Shown: positions 15,397-23,880 of the stretch, piece after piece
Layout: each line of letters starts with the position of its first letter
Position numbering within the stretch: the stretch's first letter is position 1
Assembly (NCBI RefSeq): GCF_029433095.1
Contig: NZ_JARNTX010000002.1
Span: 930,001-994,000 of the forward strand
From: Hymenobacter sp. YC55
GTDB lineage: Bacteria; Bacteroidota; Bacteroidia; Cytophagales; Hymenobacteraceae
Direction: 5' to 3'
Length of the DNA stretch: 64,000 nt
The notes under the pieces: model-generated
What the model saw: the letters and a program-made list of their open reading frames with translations, nothing else
Databases searched by the model: none
What the model was told of the DNA's origin: nothing
Program-made: the position numbers and the translations under genes

Positions 15397-16224
15397 ATGG
15401 AAAAAACTAGTGTAGTATATCGCCAGCGTTTCAAGCGTCGCGCCCGTCGGGTAGCGCGCCGGGTGTTGCCTTTCGTGGCGTCGCTATTTATGGCTACGCC
15501 GTTGGCCAGCCCTGTTATTAACTCGAAAGTACGTGCTGCTAGCACGGAAGCCAAATTGCCTTCCGTGAAGGAGTTGCAGGCAACTTTCTTTAATCAACGG
15601 ACGCACAATTTATATCAAGAACTCGGGCTCGAAAGTCAGGGTTTGCGCTTTGACGTGTTCGAGAAAGCCTTAACCGGTTACCTTAACCTGCAAAGCGAAG
15701 GCCGCTTGTCCAACGACAAGCAGCTGCTCACAGTAGTTGACTTTGGCTTGCCTAGCACCGTTAAGCGTTTGTGGGTAATCGACTTGGCTAACAAGCAAGT
15801 GAAGTTCAACACGCTGGTTGCGCACGGCCACAATTCCGGCGAAAACGAAGCCACTGCCTTCTCCAATAAGAACGAGTCGAACATGAGTAGCCTTGGTTTC
15901 TACGTAACGCAAGACGAGTACGTAGGTAAGCATGGCCGTTCCCTCAAGCTCGACGGCGTAGACGAAGGCTTCAACACCAATGCCCTCGAACGTTCCGTGG
16001 TTATGCACGGGGCCGATTACGTGAGTGAGGATTTCATCAAGCAAAACGGCCGTTTGGGTCGTAGCCTTGGCTGCCCCGCGCTGCCAATGGATCAAAAAGA
16101 CGAGATAATCGACGCCGTTAACGGTGGTACTTGTCTGTTCTTGAACGGCAACGATGAAAGCTACTCTTCGAAGTATCTGAACCAAGATATTGCCATCAAC
16201 ACGCTGCTTGCTAACAATAGCTAG
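15397..16224 (+). CDS. L,D-transpeptidase catalytic-domain (YkuD_2-like) protein, paralogue 2
   Basis: The 275-residue protein is a tandem paralogue of the preceding gene, 278 bases downstream. It has a very basic n-region (YRQRFKRRARRVARR) followed by a hydrophobic segment (VLPFVASLFMATPLASPV). It therefore looks exported through a signal peptide or held by a membrane anchor rather than lipid-modified. The catalytic domain has VVMHGADYVSEDFI and LGRSLGCPALPMDQ, with the predicted nucleophile in LGCP. Shared landmarks with paralogue 1 include VVDFGLPSTVKRLWVIDL and SSLGFYVTQDEYVGKHGRS. Two copies with different anchors suggest division of labour in cell-wall cross-linking; that is inference. 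Confidence 0.85.
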   Translation: MEKTSVVYRQRFKRRARRVARRVLPFVASLFMATPLASPVINSKVRAASTEAKLPSVKELQATFFNQRTHNLYQELGLESQGLRFDVFEKALTGYLNLQSEGRLSNDKQLLTVVDFGLPSTVKRLWVIDLANKQVKFNTLVAHGHNSGENEATAFSNKNESNMSSLGFYVTQDEYVGKHGRSLKLDGVDEGFNTNALERSVVMHGADYVSEDFIKQNGRLGRSLGCPALPMDQKDEIIDAVNGGTCLFLNGNDESYSSKYLNQDIAINTLLANNS

Positions 16225-16237
16225 CAACAGTCTTTCG

Positions 16238-16289
16238 ATACAAGCAGAAAGCCCACCTTTGGAAACAAGGGTGGGCTTTCTGCTTGTAT
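16238..16289. terminator. Bidirectional terminator, 20-bp perfect stem
   Basis: ATACAAGCAGAAAGCCCACC (16238-16257) is perfectly complementary to the segment 16270-16289, with a 12-base loop. It lies between the convergent L,D-transpeptidase and Ldh2-type genes and contains A- and T-rich outer ends, so it can end transcripts from both sides. Confidence 0.85.
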
Positions 16290-16311
16290 AAGGTTTGGTG
16301 TTGTAAATGTC

Positions 16312-17376
16312 TTACGAAAGCTTCACACCGAACTTAGCTCCTACTGTTTCCAAATCTTTAATCACAGCGTCAAGCAAAGGAATACCGTCGAGGAGGCGGT
16401 GAGCGGCGGTTTCGCGCTCCGGGTCACCGGGAATGAGGACGTGCTGGCCCTCAGTGGCGCGGGCATTGCGAAAGGTGCTAATCCAGTTGTCCATGTGGGC
16501 TTTGAACTCGTCGGCGGGGCGGAAGGCGTCTACGCGCATCGCGCCGAAGAAGTGGCCGATGCCTTGGCCTACCGGATCGGCAGGCGGCTGCAGAAACGCT
16601 ACAAACGGCGGCACCCACGGCCCGTAGTTGGCCCCGGAAAGCACCGCCGAAAAGATGTCCACCACGGCTCCAAGCCCATAGCCCTTGTGCGAGCCGGTGG
16701 CACCACCTAGCGGCAGTAAGGCCCCACCATTTTTCACGGCATTGGGGTCAGTAGAACCTGTGCCAGCAGCATCCTGCGCCCATCCTTCGGGAATAGGGAT
16801 GTTCTTCCGCTGGGCAATTTCGAGCTTGCCGTTGGCGGCGGTGGTGGTAGCCATATCCAACACAAAGTCGGGCTGATTGGCGGCCGGAACTGCTACGGCT
16901 ATGGGATTGGTGCCCAGCAGCCGGTCGAGCGAGTAGGTGGGTGCTACCAGGGGCGAGGCATTGGTCATGGCCATACCTATCATGTCGTGGGCCAGGGCCT
17001 TCATGGCGTGGTAGCCCGCAATGCCGAAGTGGTTGGAGTTGCGCACCGATACCCAGCCCGTGCCGACCTGCCGCGCCTTCTCAATAGCTACTTGCATAGC
17101 TTTGGGGCCTACTACTAGGCCCAGGCCCCCATCGCCATCCACTATGGCGGTGCTCGGCGTTTCGTACGTCACGCCCACGCGGGGGGCGGCATTGATGCGG
17201 CCCGCTTCCCACAGCCGTACGTAGCCCACCAGCCGTGCTACCCCGTGTGAGTCGATGCCGCGCAAATCAGCGGAGAGCAGCGTTTCGGTGGCCAAGGTAG
17301 CATCGGCCTCAGGGCAGCCGATGCTCTGGAAAACAGCTTCAGTGAAAGAGAAGAGTTGGTTGTAAGAGAAAATCAT
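16312..17376 (-). CDS. Ldh2-family malate/L-lactate-type dehydrogenase
   Basis: The 354-residue protein is a complete member of the type-2 malate/L-lactate dehydrogenase (Ldh_2) family. These are NAD(P)-dependent oxidoreductases with a fold unrelated to classical LDH. Family signatures are SADLRGIDSHGVARLVGYV near residue 40, the Asn-His-Phe-Gly motif SVRNSNHFGIAGYHAMKA at about 120, and LLGTNPIAVAVPAANQPDFV. A late block, GSHKGYGLGAVVDIFSAVL, also fits. The His of DSHG is the presumed catalytic base. Substrate may be malate, lactate, ureidoglycolate or an imino acid; the sequence alone does not decide. It is transcribed away from the ATP-grasp operon; an exact -7 box lies 83 bases upstream. 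Confidence 0.9.
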   Translation of the reverse strand: MIFSYNQLFSFTEAVFQSIGCPEADATLATETLLSADLRGIDSHGVARLVGYVRLWEAGRINAAPRVGVTYETPSTAIVDGDGGLGLVVGPKAMQVAIEKARQVGTGWVSVRNSNHFGIAGYHAMKALAHDMIGMAMTNASPLVAPTYSLDRLLGTNPIAVAVPAANQPDFVLDMATTTAANGKLEIAQRKNIPIPEGWAQDAAGTGSTDPNAVKNGGALLPLGGATGSHKGYGLGAVVDIFSAVLSGANYGPWVPPFVAFLQPPADPVGQGIGHFFGAMRVDAFRPADEFKAHMDNWISTFRNARATEGQHVLIPGDPERETAAHRLLDGIPLLDAVIKDLETVGAKFGVKLS

Positions 17377-17458
17377 GGCAGAGCCACCGCAGCGGCGACA
17401 AGTAAGGTTGGGGCTTGAAGGGCAACGGCGAAGTCGAGCCGGTCCCTGATTCAGAGCC

Positions 17459-17466
17459 CAAACTTA
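17459..17466 (-). promoter_or_regulatory. Candidate -7 box for the Ldh2-type gene
   Basis: The minus strand reads TAAGTTTG, an exact TAnnTTTG match, 83 bases upstream of the start codon. No well-spaced -33 TTG was found, so confidence is limited. Confidence 0.35.
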
Positions 17467-17497
17467 CGTCACTTTCCAAAACGGGCAGAGGTGCCGG

Positions 17498-18484
17498 CTA
17501 CTGCTGTTGTTGCTGCTGTTGCTGTTGTTCCCAAGTCACGTACTTGCGGTAGGAGTTAATCGGAACAATCGGCTCTTTCACTTCCTGCACGTACACTGGC
17601 TCCTCTACCTCCGTATCGGTGTGCGCTTGCTTGGTCGGCTCGCCGTTCTCGATGTGTACCGATACCGTGAGCGTGTGCGCGCCGGTGCCTTTGTAAGTGC
17701 CTTTGATAGGCGTACAATCCGAAAAGTTGCGGCCGATGGCCATGCGCACGTGCCCGTCATTGACGATGCAGTTGTTGGTGGGGTCGAGGCCCAGCCAGCC
17801 GTAGAACGGAATGTAGGCTTCCACCCAGGCGTGCGTAGCGCCCGCCCCGCGGACGCCTTCTTCCTTGGGGCACACATAGCCGCTCACATAACGGGCCGGA
17901 ATCCCGATTTGGCGGAGCATGAACAGCAACATATGCGCAAAATCCTGGCAGACGCCCGCGCGCAGCCGCCAGATTTCGTCGGTGGGCGTTTCCACGTTGG
18001 TCACGCCCTTTTGGTAGCCGAAATTGTCGTACACGTACTCCGACAACACCAGCGCGTTTTTCAGCGGCTTATCATCACCATTGACGATGCTCCGCAAGGT
18101 ATCCTCTATTTCCTCATGCAGCTCCGACGCCTCCGGGGTCAGAAAGTCCATGTAAGCTACGTCGTGCCGCAAACTCACTAGGTTGCGCCACTGATCTTCG
18201 GCCGACGCTTCGTCCATGGGAAACTGGATAGGCGTAGTCACTACCTCGAGGTTGGAATCAATAACCAACTCCGAGTGCGGGCTAATCACTGTGAACACGC
18301 CCACTTGGTTGCCGAAATAATCGGTGAAAAACGCCACGTCGGGGTTGAACGAGATAGAAACGTTGTGGTTCTTCACCGTCAGCCGGTCGTCTTCCAGCGG
18401 GTAAATCATCAGCTGATTGGCGCAGTCGATAACCGGGGCGGCGTAGGCGTAGCGGGTTACGTGCTTGATTTTGTAGAAAGGCAT
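17498..18484 (-). CDS. Transglutaminase-like protein with C-terminal poly-Gln tail
   Basis: The 328-residue cytoplasmic-type protein has an N-terminal beta domain (MPFYKIKHVTRYAYAAPVID). A transglutaminase core follows with the triad visible: Cys in WRLRAGVCQDFAHMLLFML, His in GATHAWVEAYIPFYG and Asp in WLGLDPTNN. Such bacterial transglutaminase-like proteins usually hydrolyse or transfer acyl groups at amide bonds. It is the last of three co-directional genes (ATP-grasp, alpha-E, transglutaminase) separated by 57 and 66 bases, a widely conserved set whose biochemical role is not settled to my knowledge. The C-terminus is unusual: after YVTWE it ends in nine Gln encoded by mixed CAA and CAG codons. 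Confidence 0.88.
   Translation of the reverse strand: MPFYKIKHVTRYAYAAPVIDCANQLMIYPLEDDRLTVKNHNVSISFNPDVAFFTDYFGNQVGVFTVISPHSELVIDSNLEVVTTPIQFPMDEASAEDQWRNLVSLRHDVAYMDFLTPEASELHEEIEDTLRSIVNGDDKPLKNALVLSEYVYDNFGYQKGVTNVETPTDEIWRLRAGVCQDFAHMLLFMLRQIGIPARYVSGYVCPKEEGVRGAGATHAWVEAYIPFYGWLGLDPTNNCIVNDGHVRMAIGRNFSDCTPIKGTYKGTGAHTLTVSVHIENGEPTKQAHTDTEVEEPVYVQEVKEPIVPINSYRKYVTWEQQQQQQQQQ
17501..17527 (-). repeat. CAR-codon (poly-Gln) tract at the 3' end of the transglutaminase gene
   Basis: Nine consecutive Gln codons (CAA CAG CAA CAG CAG CAA) plus (CAA CAG CAG) directly precede the TAG stop. The interruptions between CAA and CAG reduce but do not remove the chance of slippage; changes would stay in frame and only alter tail length. 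Confidence 0.85.
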
Positions 18485-18541
18485 ACGGCTGCCAGAATTA
18501 AGCTATGTCTGAAAAAATGCGCCTGTCAACAACCGCAAGCC

Positions 18542-19477
18542 TTAGCTGTTGCCGAAGTAATACTTGTTCAAAGCCGTGGTAATTTCCAGCAGCTCGTTGC
18601 GGGTTTGCAGCAAAAATTGGTCGAGCACCGCTTCGTTGCCCGCCTGTAGTCCACTATACGTTACGCTGTTCTTGACCTTGCCTACCAGAAAACGCAATTG
18701 CTCGTAGCTAGCCGGCAGGCTTTTGTCTTTCAGCCGCTCACAACCGCGCATCAACTGGCGGAGACTATACGACAACGAATGCGGAAAATCCTGGTTGTAC
18801 ACTATCATGTGCAGCACCGACTCCGCGTCCAGAATGCCCTTGTAGGTTTTCGAGTACAGTTCGTGGCCGTAGAGGGCGTACAGCACGTAGCGCAGCTCCG
18901 GGGCGCCCATGGGGTGCTGCTCGGTCTGCGAAAAAGCGTGCTGGTTGAGGCGGATAATGTCGGTGGTCTGAATGGCGCGTTCCAGGTACTTGCCCATGTT
19001 CAGAAACACGTAGCCTTCGTCGCGCGGCATGGTGTGCTGCACAGTTCCGGTGAACAATAAGCCCTGCCGAAGCAGAATATCCAGGCCCGATACAGGGTCT
19101 TCTACGGTGGCTTGCCGGGCTACTTCTTCCTGCCGAATAGTGTGGTAATACTCGTTGAGGCTCTGCCACACCTCCTTGGTGATGTGGTCTTGCACAGCGC
19201 GGGCGTTTTCGCGGCCGTGCATGATGTTGTTGTACGCCGATACGGCATTCGCCTTGTCGAACACCAAGTGTCCGATAATTTGGGCAGTGTCGCGCACCGT
19301 TTCGTTGATTTCCTCACGGGTAAGGTCGCCGTAGTTGTGCAGCAACGGCTTCCAGCCCAAGTACCGGTGCTCATCTTGCGAAGTGATGTAGCTGATGCGA
19401 ACCACTTGCAGCATGGACTGTGTGCGTTCCATGTAGCGGCCCAACCAATAAATAGTGTCAGCAACGCGACTTAGCAT
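18542..19477 (-). CDS. Alpha-E domain protein (DUF403 type)
   Basis: The 311-residue protein begins MLSRVADTIYWLGRYMERTQ, the characteristic start of alpha-E (DUF403) proteins, which are all-helical. Further family-like segments are NNIMHGRENARAVQDHITKE and GYVFLNMGKYLERAIQTTDI. No enzymatic activity is established for the family. It always tends to occur next to a circularly permuted ATP-grasp protein and a transglutaminase-like protein, and here it lies between them in one operon. A structural or adaptor role for the ATP-grasp partner is a reasonable inference only. Confidence 0.9.
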   Translation of the reverse strand: MLSRVADTIYWLGRYMERTQSMLQVVRISYITSQDEHRYLGWKPLLHNYGDLTREEINETVRDTAQIIGHLVFDKANAVSAYNNIMHGRENARAVQDHITKEVWQSLNEYYHTIRQEEVARQATVEDPVSGLDILLRQGLLFTGTVQHTMPRDEGYVFLNMGKYLERAIQTTDIIRLNQHAFSQTEQHPMGAPELRYVLYALYGHELYSKTYKGILDAESVLHMIVYNQDFPHSLSYSLRQLMRGCERLKDKSLPASYEQLRFLVGKVKNSVTYSGLQAGNEAVLDQFLLQTRNELLEITTALNKYYFGNS

Positions 19478-19543
19478 AGGTGGAGTTGTGAAATAAGCGT
19501 GTGAGGTCTGTTCGCTAAAGCGAGGTAGTGGTTTTGGAGTGTG

Positions 19544-20998
19544 CTACTGTGTCGGCCCAAGCACCCAGGTATCTTTGCTGCCGCCGCCTTGCGAGGAGTT
19601 GACCACCAACGAGCCTTCGCGCAGGGCTACCCGCGTGAGGCCGCCGGGCACAATGTCGATACCGGTGGGGCCGTAGAGGGCAAACGGCCGCAAATCGACG
19701 CGGCGGGGCTGGAGCACGCCGTCGATGTAGCAGGGGGTGGAGGAGAGGCTGATGATGGGCTGCGCAATAAAGCTGCGCGGATCGGCATTAATAGCGGCTT
19801 TGAAGGCATCCATTTCCTCTTCGGTGGCGCTGCTGCCGATTAGCATTCCGTAACCGCCCGACTCGTTGGTACGCTTGATGACCATGCGCGCCATATTGTC
19901 AAACACCAGTTGGCGCTTGTCGGGATCGTCGAGCTGGTAGGTGGGCACATTCTTGAGGATGGGCTCCTCGTTGAGGTAGTAGCGAATCATGTCGGGCACG
20001 TAGCAGTACACGGCTTTGTCGTCGGCCACGCCGTTGCCCATGGCATTCACAATGGCCACGTTGCCCTTGCGGTACGCCCAATACAGCCCCGACACGCCGA
20101 GCGCACTGTCGGGCCGGAACACCAGTGGGTCGATATAGTCGTCGTCGACGCGGCGGTAGATAACATCGACGCGGGTTAGGCCGCGGGTGGTTTTCATGTA
20201 CACGAAATGGTCGTGCACGATTAAGTCGCGGCTTTCCACCAACCGAATCCCCATCAGACGCGCCAGCGTGCTATGCTCGAAATACGCCGAGTTGTAGATG
20301 CCCGGCGACAGCAACACTACCGTGGCCTCGCTGGCCTGCCGGTTGCCGAGCGCCAGCAGATTCCGAAACAGCAGATCAGGATAGTCCTTGACGGGCTGCA
20401 CGTTGTTTTTGGGCAACAAGTCAGGAAAAATGCGGTAGGTGATACTGCGGTTTTCCAGCATGTACGACACCCCCGACGGCGTGCGTAGGTTGTCTTCGAG
20501 CACGTAAAACTCGCCGTCGTGGTCCCGAATCAGGTCCACACCCGCAATGTGGGTGTAGATGTCGTAGGGCACGTTGACGTTCATCATTTCCCGCAAAAAC
20601 TGCGGGCACGAGTACACCAGCGCCGCCGGAATAATGCCGTCTTTGATGATGAACTGCTGGTGATAGATGTCTTTGAGGAAGATGTTGAGCGCCTTCAGCC
20701 GTTGCTTGATGCCCGCCTCAATTCGGACCCATTCCTCGTAGTTGAGGATGCGCGGTATAATATCGAAGGGAAAGATTTTCTCGATGCCTTCCCCGCTGCT
20801 ATACACCGTAAACGTGACCCCCTGGCTCAGAAACAGCTTTTTGGCGAGTTCCACTTTGCGGGTCATTTCTGTGCCCGGTAGGTTCTCAATAGCCGTTACG
20901 AAGTTGCGGTACTCCGGCCGAATGTTTTCCGTCTGAAACATTTCGTCCCACACGTTGGCCTGTTCCCGGTAGGAGTGAAGAAGCGAGGTGGATTGCAT
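19544..20998 (-). CDS. Circularly permuted ATP-grasp protein (type 2)
   Basis: The 484-residue protein is the first gene of the minus-strand trio and matches the circularly permuted ATP-grasp family (DUF404/DUF407 type). Typical segments are FYVLEDNLRTPSGVSYMLEN around residue 170, GIYNSAYFEHSTLARLMGIR, and GVADDKAVYCYVPDMIRYYL. A late block is TNESGGYGMLIGSSATEEEM, and RVALREGSLVVNSSQGGGSK lies near the end. ATP-grasp enzymes activate a carboxylate as acyl phosphate and join it to an amine, so the operon may make or modify a small peptide or amide. The substrate is unknown. The start ATG at 20998 gives the MQSTSLLHSYREQANVWDEM terminus seen in relatives. Confidence 0.92.
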   Translation of the reverse strand: MQSTSLLHSYREQANVWDEMFQTENIRPEYRNFVTAIENLPGTEMTRKVELAKKLFLSQGVTFTVYSSGEGIEKIFPFDIIPRILNYEEWVRIEAGIKQRLKALNIFLKDIYHQQFIIKDGIIPAALVYSCPQFLREMMNVNVPYDIYTHIAGVDLIRDHDGEFYVLEDNLRTPSGVSYMLENRSITYRIFPDLLPKNNVQPVKDYPDLLFRNLLALGNRQASEATVVLLSPGIYNSAYFEHSTLARLMGIRLVESRDLIVHDHFVYMKTTRGLTRVDVIYRRVDDDYIDPLVFRPDSALGVSGLYWAYRKGNVAIVNAMGNGVADDKAVYCYVPDMIRYYLNEEPILKNVPTYQLDDPDKRQLVFDNMARMVIKRTNESGGYGMLIGSSATEEEMDAFKAAINADPRSFIAQPIISLSSTPCYIDGVLQPRRVDLRPFALYGPTGIDIVPGGLTRVALREGSLVVNSSQGGGSKDTWVLGPTQ

Positions 20999-21376
20999 AC
21001 GACAGTGGAAAGAGAAAACAGAAGATTGTAAAAAGCCTGCCTTTGTCTATAAGGGGGGTGATGCAGGAAATACGGGAATAAAATGCGGAATGCCTCTTAA
21101 TTTATAGAGCTATTTTGATCTTTTATATGATTTTGGTCTGCTAGTGCCACTTGCTTAGGGGCTTACGTAGAAAGTAGCTGATTTCTTATTTGTCGTAATT
21201 AAGACTATGAACTCAAGCTACTGTATGCTAGTGAGGCACTTGATACCTGTTGTTTTTTGCTACCAGTTCTCGTACAGAAAGCGAATCACAATGTCAGTGC
21301 TGCCCCACCAGATAGCAGCTTTACGTAATCAATCGTACACAGGCCCAACTCTAGCCTGACCTTCTCTTCCAACCCG
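20999..21376. other. 378-base gap between divergent ATP-grasp and metallopeptidase genes
   Basis: The gap is more AT-rich than its flanks and contains no open frame I would support. It must hold the promoters for the minus-strand three-gene operon and for the plus-strand metallopeptidase, but no exact TAnnTTTG box with a spaced TTG could be identified on either strand. Confidence 0.5.
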
Positions 21377-22456
21377 ATGCAACTTTTCAAGTGTACTCAT
21401 TGCGGCCAGCTGCTGTATTTCGAAAATGATAAGTGTGAAAAGTGCCAATACCCGCTCGGCTTCGAGAGCCAGCAGTTGCGCTTGCTACCGCTCGTACCAG
21501 AACCCGACGGCTCCACCTTTCGGCTTTATGGCGCAACCGAGCCCACGGCCCCAACCTATACGTACTGCCACAACCACACCGAACAAGCCTGTAACTGGCT
21601 GGTGCCAGCCGGCAATGCCACGCCCTTCTGTACCGCTTGCGCCCTCAATCATACCATACCTAACCTAGAGCAGCCCGAGCACCGGGCGCGGTGGCAGCGG
21701 CTGGAAGTAGCCAAACACCGCCTAGTCTACAGCTTGCTACGCATGGGGTTGCCCGTCGTGAGCAAGGCCGTGGACCCCGAGCGGGGCCTCTGGTTTGACT
21801 TCCTGGCCGACCCCAACAAGGAAGGCGGCGAACGGGTGATGACCGGCCACGACGAAGGACTCATTACCATCAACATTGCCGAAGCCGACGACATCGAGCG
21901 AGAAATGGCCCGCAAAGCCATGGCCGAAATGTACCGCACGTTACTCGGGCACTTCCGCCACGAGGTGGGCCACTACTACTGGGACCGGCTAATCGACAAC
22001 ACGCTGCACCTAACCGAATTTCGGGCGCTGTTTGGCGACGAGCAAGAAGACTATGGGGAAGCCCTCAAACGCCACTACGCCCAAGGTCCGCCCACCGATT
22101 GGGCTCAGCACTTCATCAGCTCCTACGCCAGCAGCCATCCGTGGGAAGATTGGGCCGAAACCTGGGCCCACTATCTGCACATCGTCGATACGCTGCAAAC
22201 GGCGCATGCCTTTGGCTTGAGCGTGAACCCCGTGGTGGCTGAAACGCACCAGCACTTGCAAGCTACCATCGAGGAGGAACCCTACGAGCAAGACGACTTC
22301 CAGCGCATCATGGATCAGTGGTTGCCCCTCACGTTTGCCATGAATAGTCTCAACCGCAGCATGGGCCAGCCCGATTCCTACCCCTTCATCATCCGCCCCG
22401 CGGTAGTCGAGAAGATGTCCTTTATCCACCGCGTTTGCCAAGAAGCAGGGCACTAA
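21377..22456 (+). CDS. Zinc-ribbon plus putative zinc metallopeptidase (DUF2248-like)
   Basis: The 359-residue protein opens with zinc-ribbon motifs: FKCTHCGQLLYF followed by DKCEKCQYPLGF, then a second set with CHNHTEQACNW and FCTACALNH. The larger C-terminal part contains the metallopeptidase motif HEVGHYYWDRL at residues 195-205, with a likely third ligand in DWAETWAHYLHIVDT. This two-part layout fits the putative zinc-binding metallopeptidase family found in many bacteria. Its substrate is unknown. No signal peptide is visible, so it should act in the cytoplasm. It stands alone, followed by an inverted-repeat element and the convergent Ppx/GppA gene. Confidence 0.87.
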   Translation: MQLFKCTHCGQLLYFENDKCEKCQYPLGFESQQLRLLPLVPEPDGSTFRLYGATEPTAPTYTYCHNHTEQACNWLVPAGNATPFCTACALNHTIPNLEQPEHRARWQRLEVAKHRLVYSLLRMGLPVVSKAVDPERGLWFDFLADPNKEGGERVMTGHDEGLITINIAEADDIEREMARKAMAEMYRTLLGHFRHEVGHYYWDRLIDNTLHLTEFRALFGDEQEDYGEALKRHYAQGPPTDWAQHFISSYASSHPWEDWAETWAHYLHIVDTLQTAHAFGLSVNPVVAETHQHLQATIEEEPYEQDDFQRIMDQWLPLTFAMNSLNRSMGQPDSYPFIIRPAVVEKMSFIHRVCQEAGH

Positions 22457-22760
22457 CTAGGCAGGGTAAAGGGCAATTTTCACAAAGTCAAGACTTTACA
22501 AGCTAGTTCCCCTCCTCATCTGAGGAAGGACTAAGGGTGGTCGACCGAAGAATTGTTTATTAGAACGTCATGCTGAGCGCAGTCGAAGCATCTCGCGTGC
22601 TGACGTTGTGAGGCTAAATGAATTCACCACACTAGCGAGATGCTTCGGCTTCGTTACACTACGCTCAGCATGACGGGCTCGGTAAACAACGATTCGTTAG
22701 CCTTTAGCCCCTTCTGTTTGGAGGCAACTCTTTTCTTTAGCTTCTGCTCAAAAACACCTG
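22457..22760. other. 304-base gap between convergent genes, mostly repeat element
   Basis: Between the stops of the metallopeptidase and Ppx/GppA genes I see only the long inverted repeat at 22567-22674 and flanking AT-rich sequence. A 63-codon frame that runs through it is not credible. Confidence 0.6.
22567..22674. repeat. Dispersed inverted-repeat element, copy A
   Basis: GTCATGCTGAGCG (22567-22579) is the exact reverse complement of 22662-22674, and the inner arms CGAAGCATCTCGC and GCGAGATGCTTCG also pair. The 108-bp unit can form a long interrupted hairpin between convergent genes. It shares GTCATnCTGAGC and the following CGAAG with copies B and C. No coding sequence and no clear target-site duplication were seen. 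Confidence 0.85.
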
Positions 22761-23702
22761 CTAACCAATGTTCATCATTTCTGCCAGCAAGCCTTCTTTT
22801 AAGGCGAAGGCCGAGGTGCGGATGCGGGTGATACCGCTGACGCCTAGCACGAAATCGAACAGCACGGAGGCCACTACGAGCATGTCGGCGCGCATGGGCA
22901 GGATACCAGGTATGGCTTTGCGTTGCTCGTGGTTGCCACTAAGCAGTTGGCGGTAACTTTCCTGGAAGCTGCTCATAGCTAGCTCGGTGCAGGGCGGAAG
23001 GTCGGCTTCGTTGCGCAGCTGGCCAATCTGCATGTCAGCGAGGCTGTCGAAGCTGCCGGAAGCACCCACAATGCCCACCGGCTGATACTCTTGAATGGCC
23101 GCCACGAGCGGAGCCAGCACCACGCTCAGGTGAGCTTGCTCGGCGGCTACGGCCGTGGCGGGCATAACGCCACTGGCATCCGGAAAAAACTTGTCGAGTA
23201 GGCGCTGCGCCCCAATTTCGAAGCTTTGCTTCCAGAAAATGGTGACCTCATCGGCAATGATGAATTCCACCGAGCCACCTCCGATGTCCACTATCAGGTT
23301 GCGCTCGTTGCCGAGAGGCACTGCCTGCCGAACGCCTTTCGTAATCAGCTCCGCTTCTCGCTCGCCAGGAATTACCTCCACCCGAATGCCGGTATGCTCG
23401 AAAATAGTTTGCACCAGCTCCGCGCCGTTGCAGGCTACGCGCACGGCGCTGGTAGCCGTAGCCCGCACGTCCGTCACCTGATGCAACTCGATTTCCTCCT
23501 GAAATGCCTCCATGGTGTGCAAGGCCCGCCCAAAAGCCTCCGGGGTGATTTCGCCCTTGCTGATGCCGCCCTGCCCAAGCCGTACGCCAACTTTGGTGCG
23601 CAACAGCACCAGCGGCTCGGTGTGCCGTTGTTCGGGTAGCTCCACAATGAGCAAGTGAAACGTGTTGGTGCCCATGTCAATCAGGGCGAGGCGACGGTGC
23701 AT
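22761..23702 (-). CDS. Ppx/GppA family exopolyphosphatase / pppGpp phosphatase
   Basis: From the ATG at 23702 the protein has 313 residues and begins MHRRLALIDMGTNTFHLLIV, the first phosphate-binding loop of the ASKHA-type Ppx/GppA fold. The second loop is NLIVDIGGGSVEFIIADE and a third region is GIVGASGSFDSLADM. The length matches the short, two-domain bacterial form without the C-terminal HD-like extension. Family members remove terminal phosphate from polyphosphate or convert pppGpp to ppGpp; the choice cannot be made here. An ATG six codons upstream (23720) is an alternative start. A 98-bp inverted repeat separates it from the upstream methyltransferase gene. Confidence 0.9.
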   Translation of the reverse strand: MHRRLALIDMGTNTFHLLIVELPEQRHTEPLVLLRTKVGVRLGQGGISKGEITPEAFGRALHTMEAFQEEIELHQVTDVRATATSAVRVACNGAELVQTIFEHTGIRVEVIPGEREAELITKGVRQAVPLGNERNLIVDIGGGSVEFIIADEVTIFWKQSFEIGAQRLLDKFFPDASGVMPATAVAAEQAHLSVVLAPLVAAIQEYQPVGIVGASGSFDSLADMQIGQLRNEADLPPCTELAMSSFQESYRQLLSGNHEQRKAIPGILPMRADMLVVASVLFDFVLGVSGITRIRTSAFALKEGLLAEMMNIG

Positions 23703-23760
23703 GGAGTGGAGAGGCAGCATTCCGTGATTTATCTATTTGAAATCAGATTGTTATACTCCC

Positions 23761-23858
23761 CTGTCATCCTGAGCGTGCGAAGGGCCTTCTCACGTCAGTG
23801 CAAGTTGCTACAGTTGCGCGCATACAGTAGGAGGTCCTTCGTACGCTCAGGATGACAG
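23761..23858. repeat. Dispersed inverted-repeat element, copy B
   Basis: Arms 23761-23783 and 23836-23858 (each 23 bases, starting CTGTCATCCTGAGCGTGCGA) are complementary with one mismatch, and pairing continues inward imperfectly. It lies between two minus-strand genes, so unlike copies A and C it is not simply a convergent terminator. Confidence 0.85.
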
Positions 23859-23880
23859 AGAAAAATTCATTAGCCGCTCC

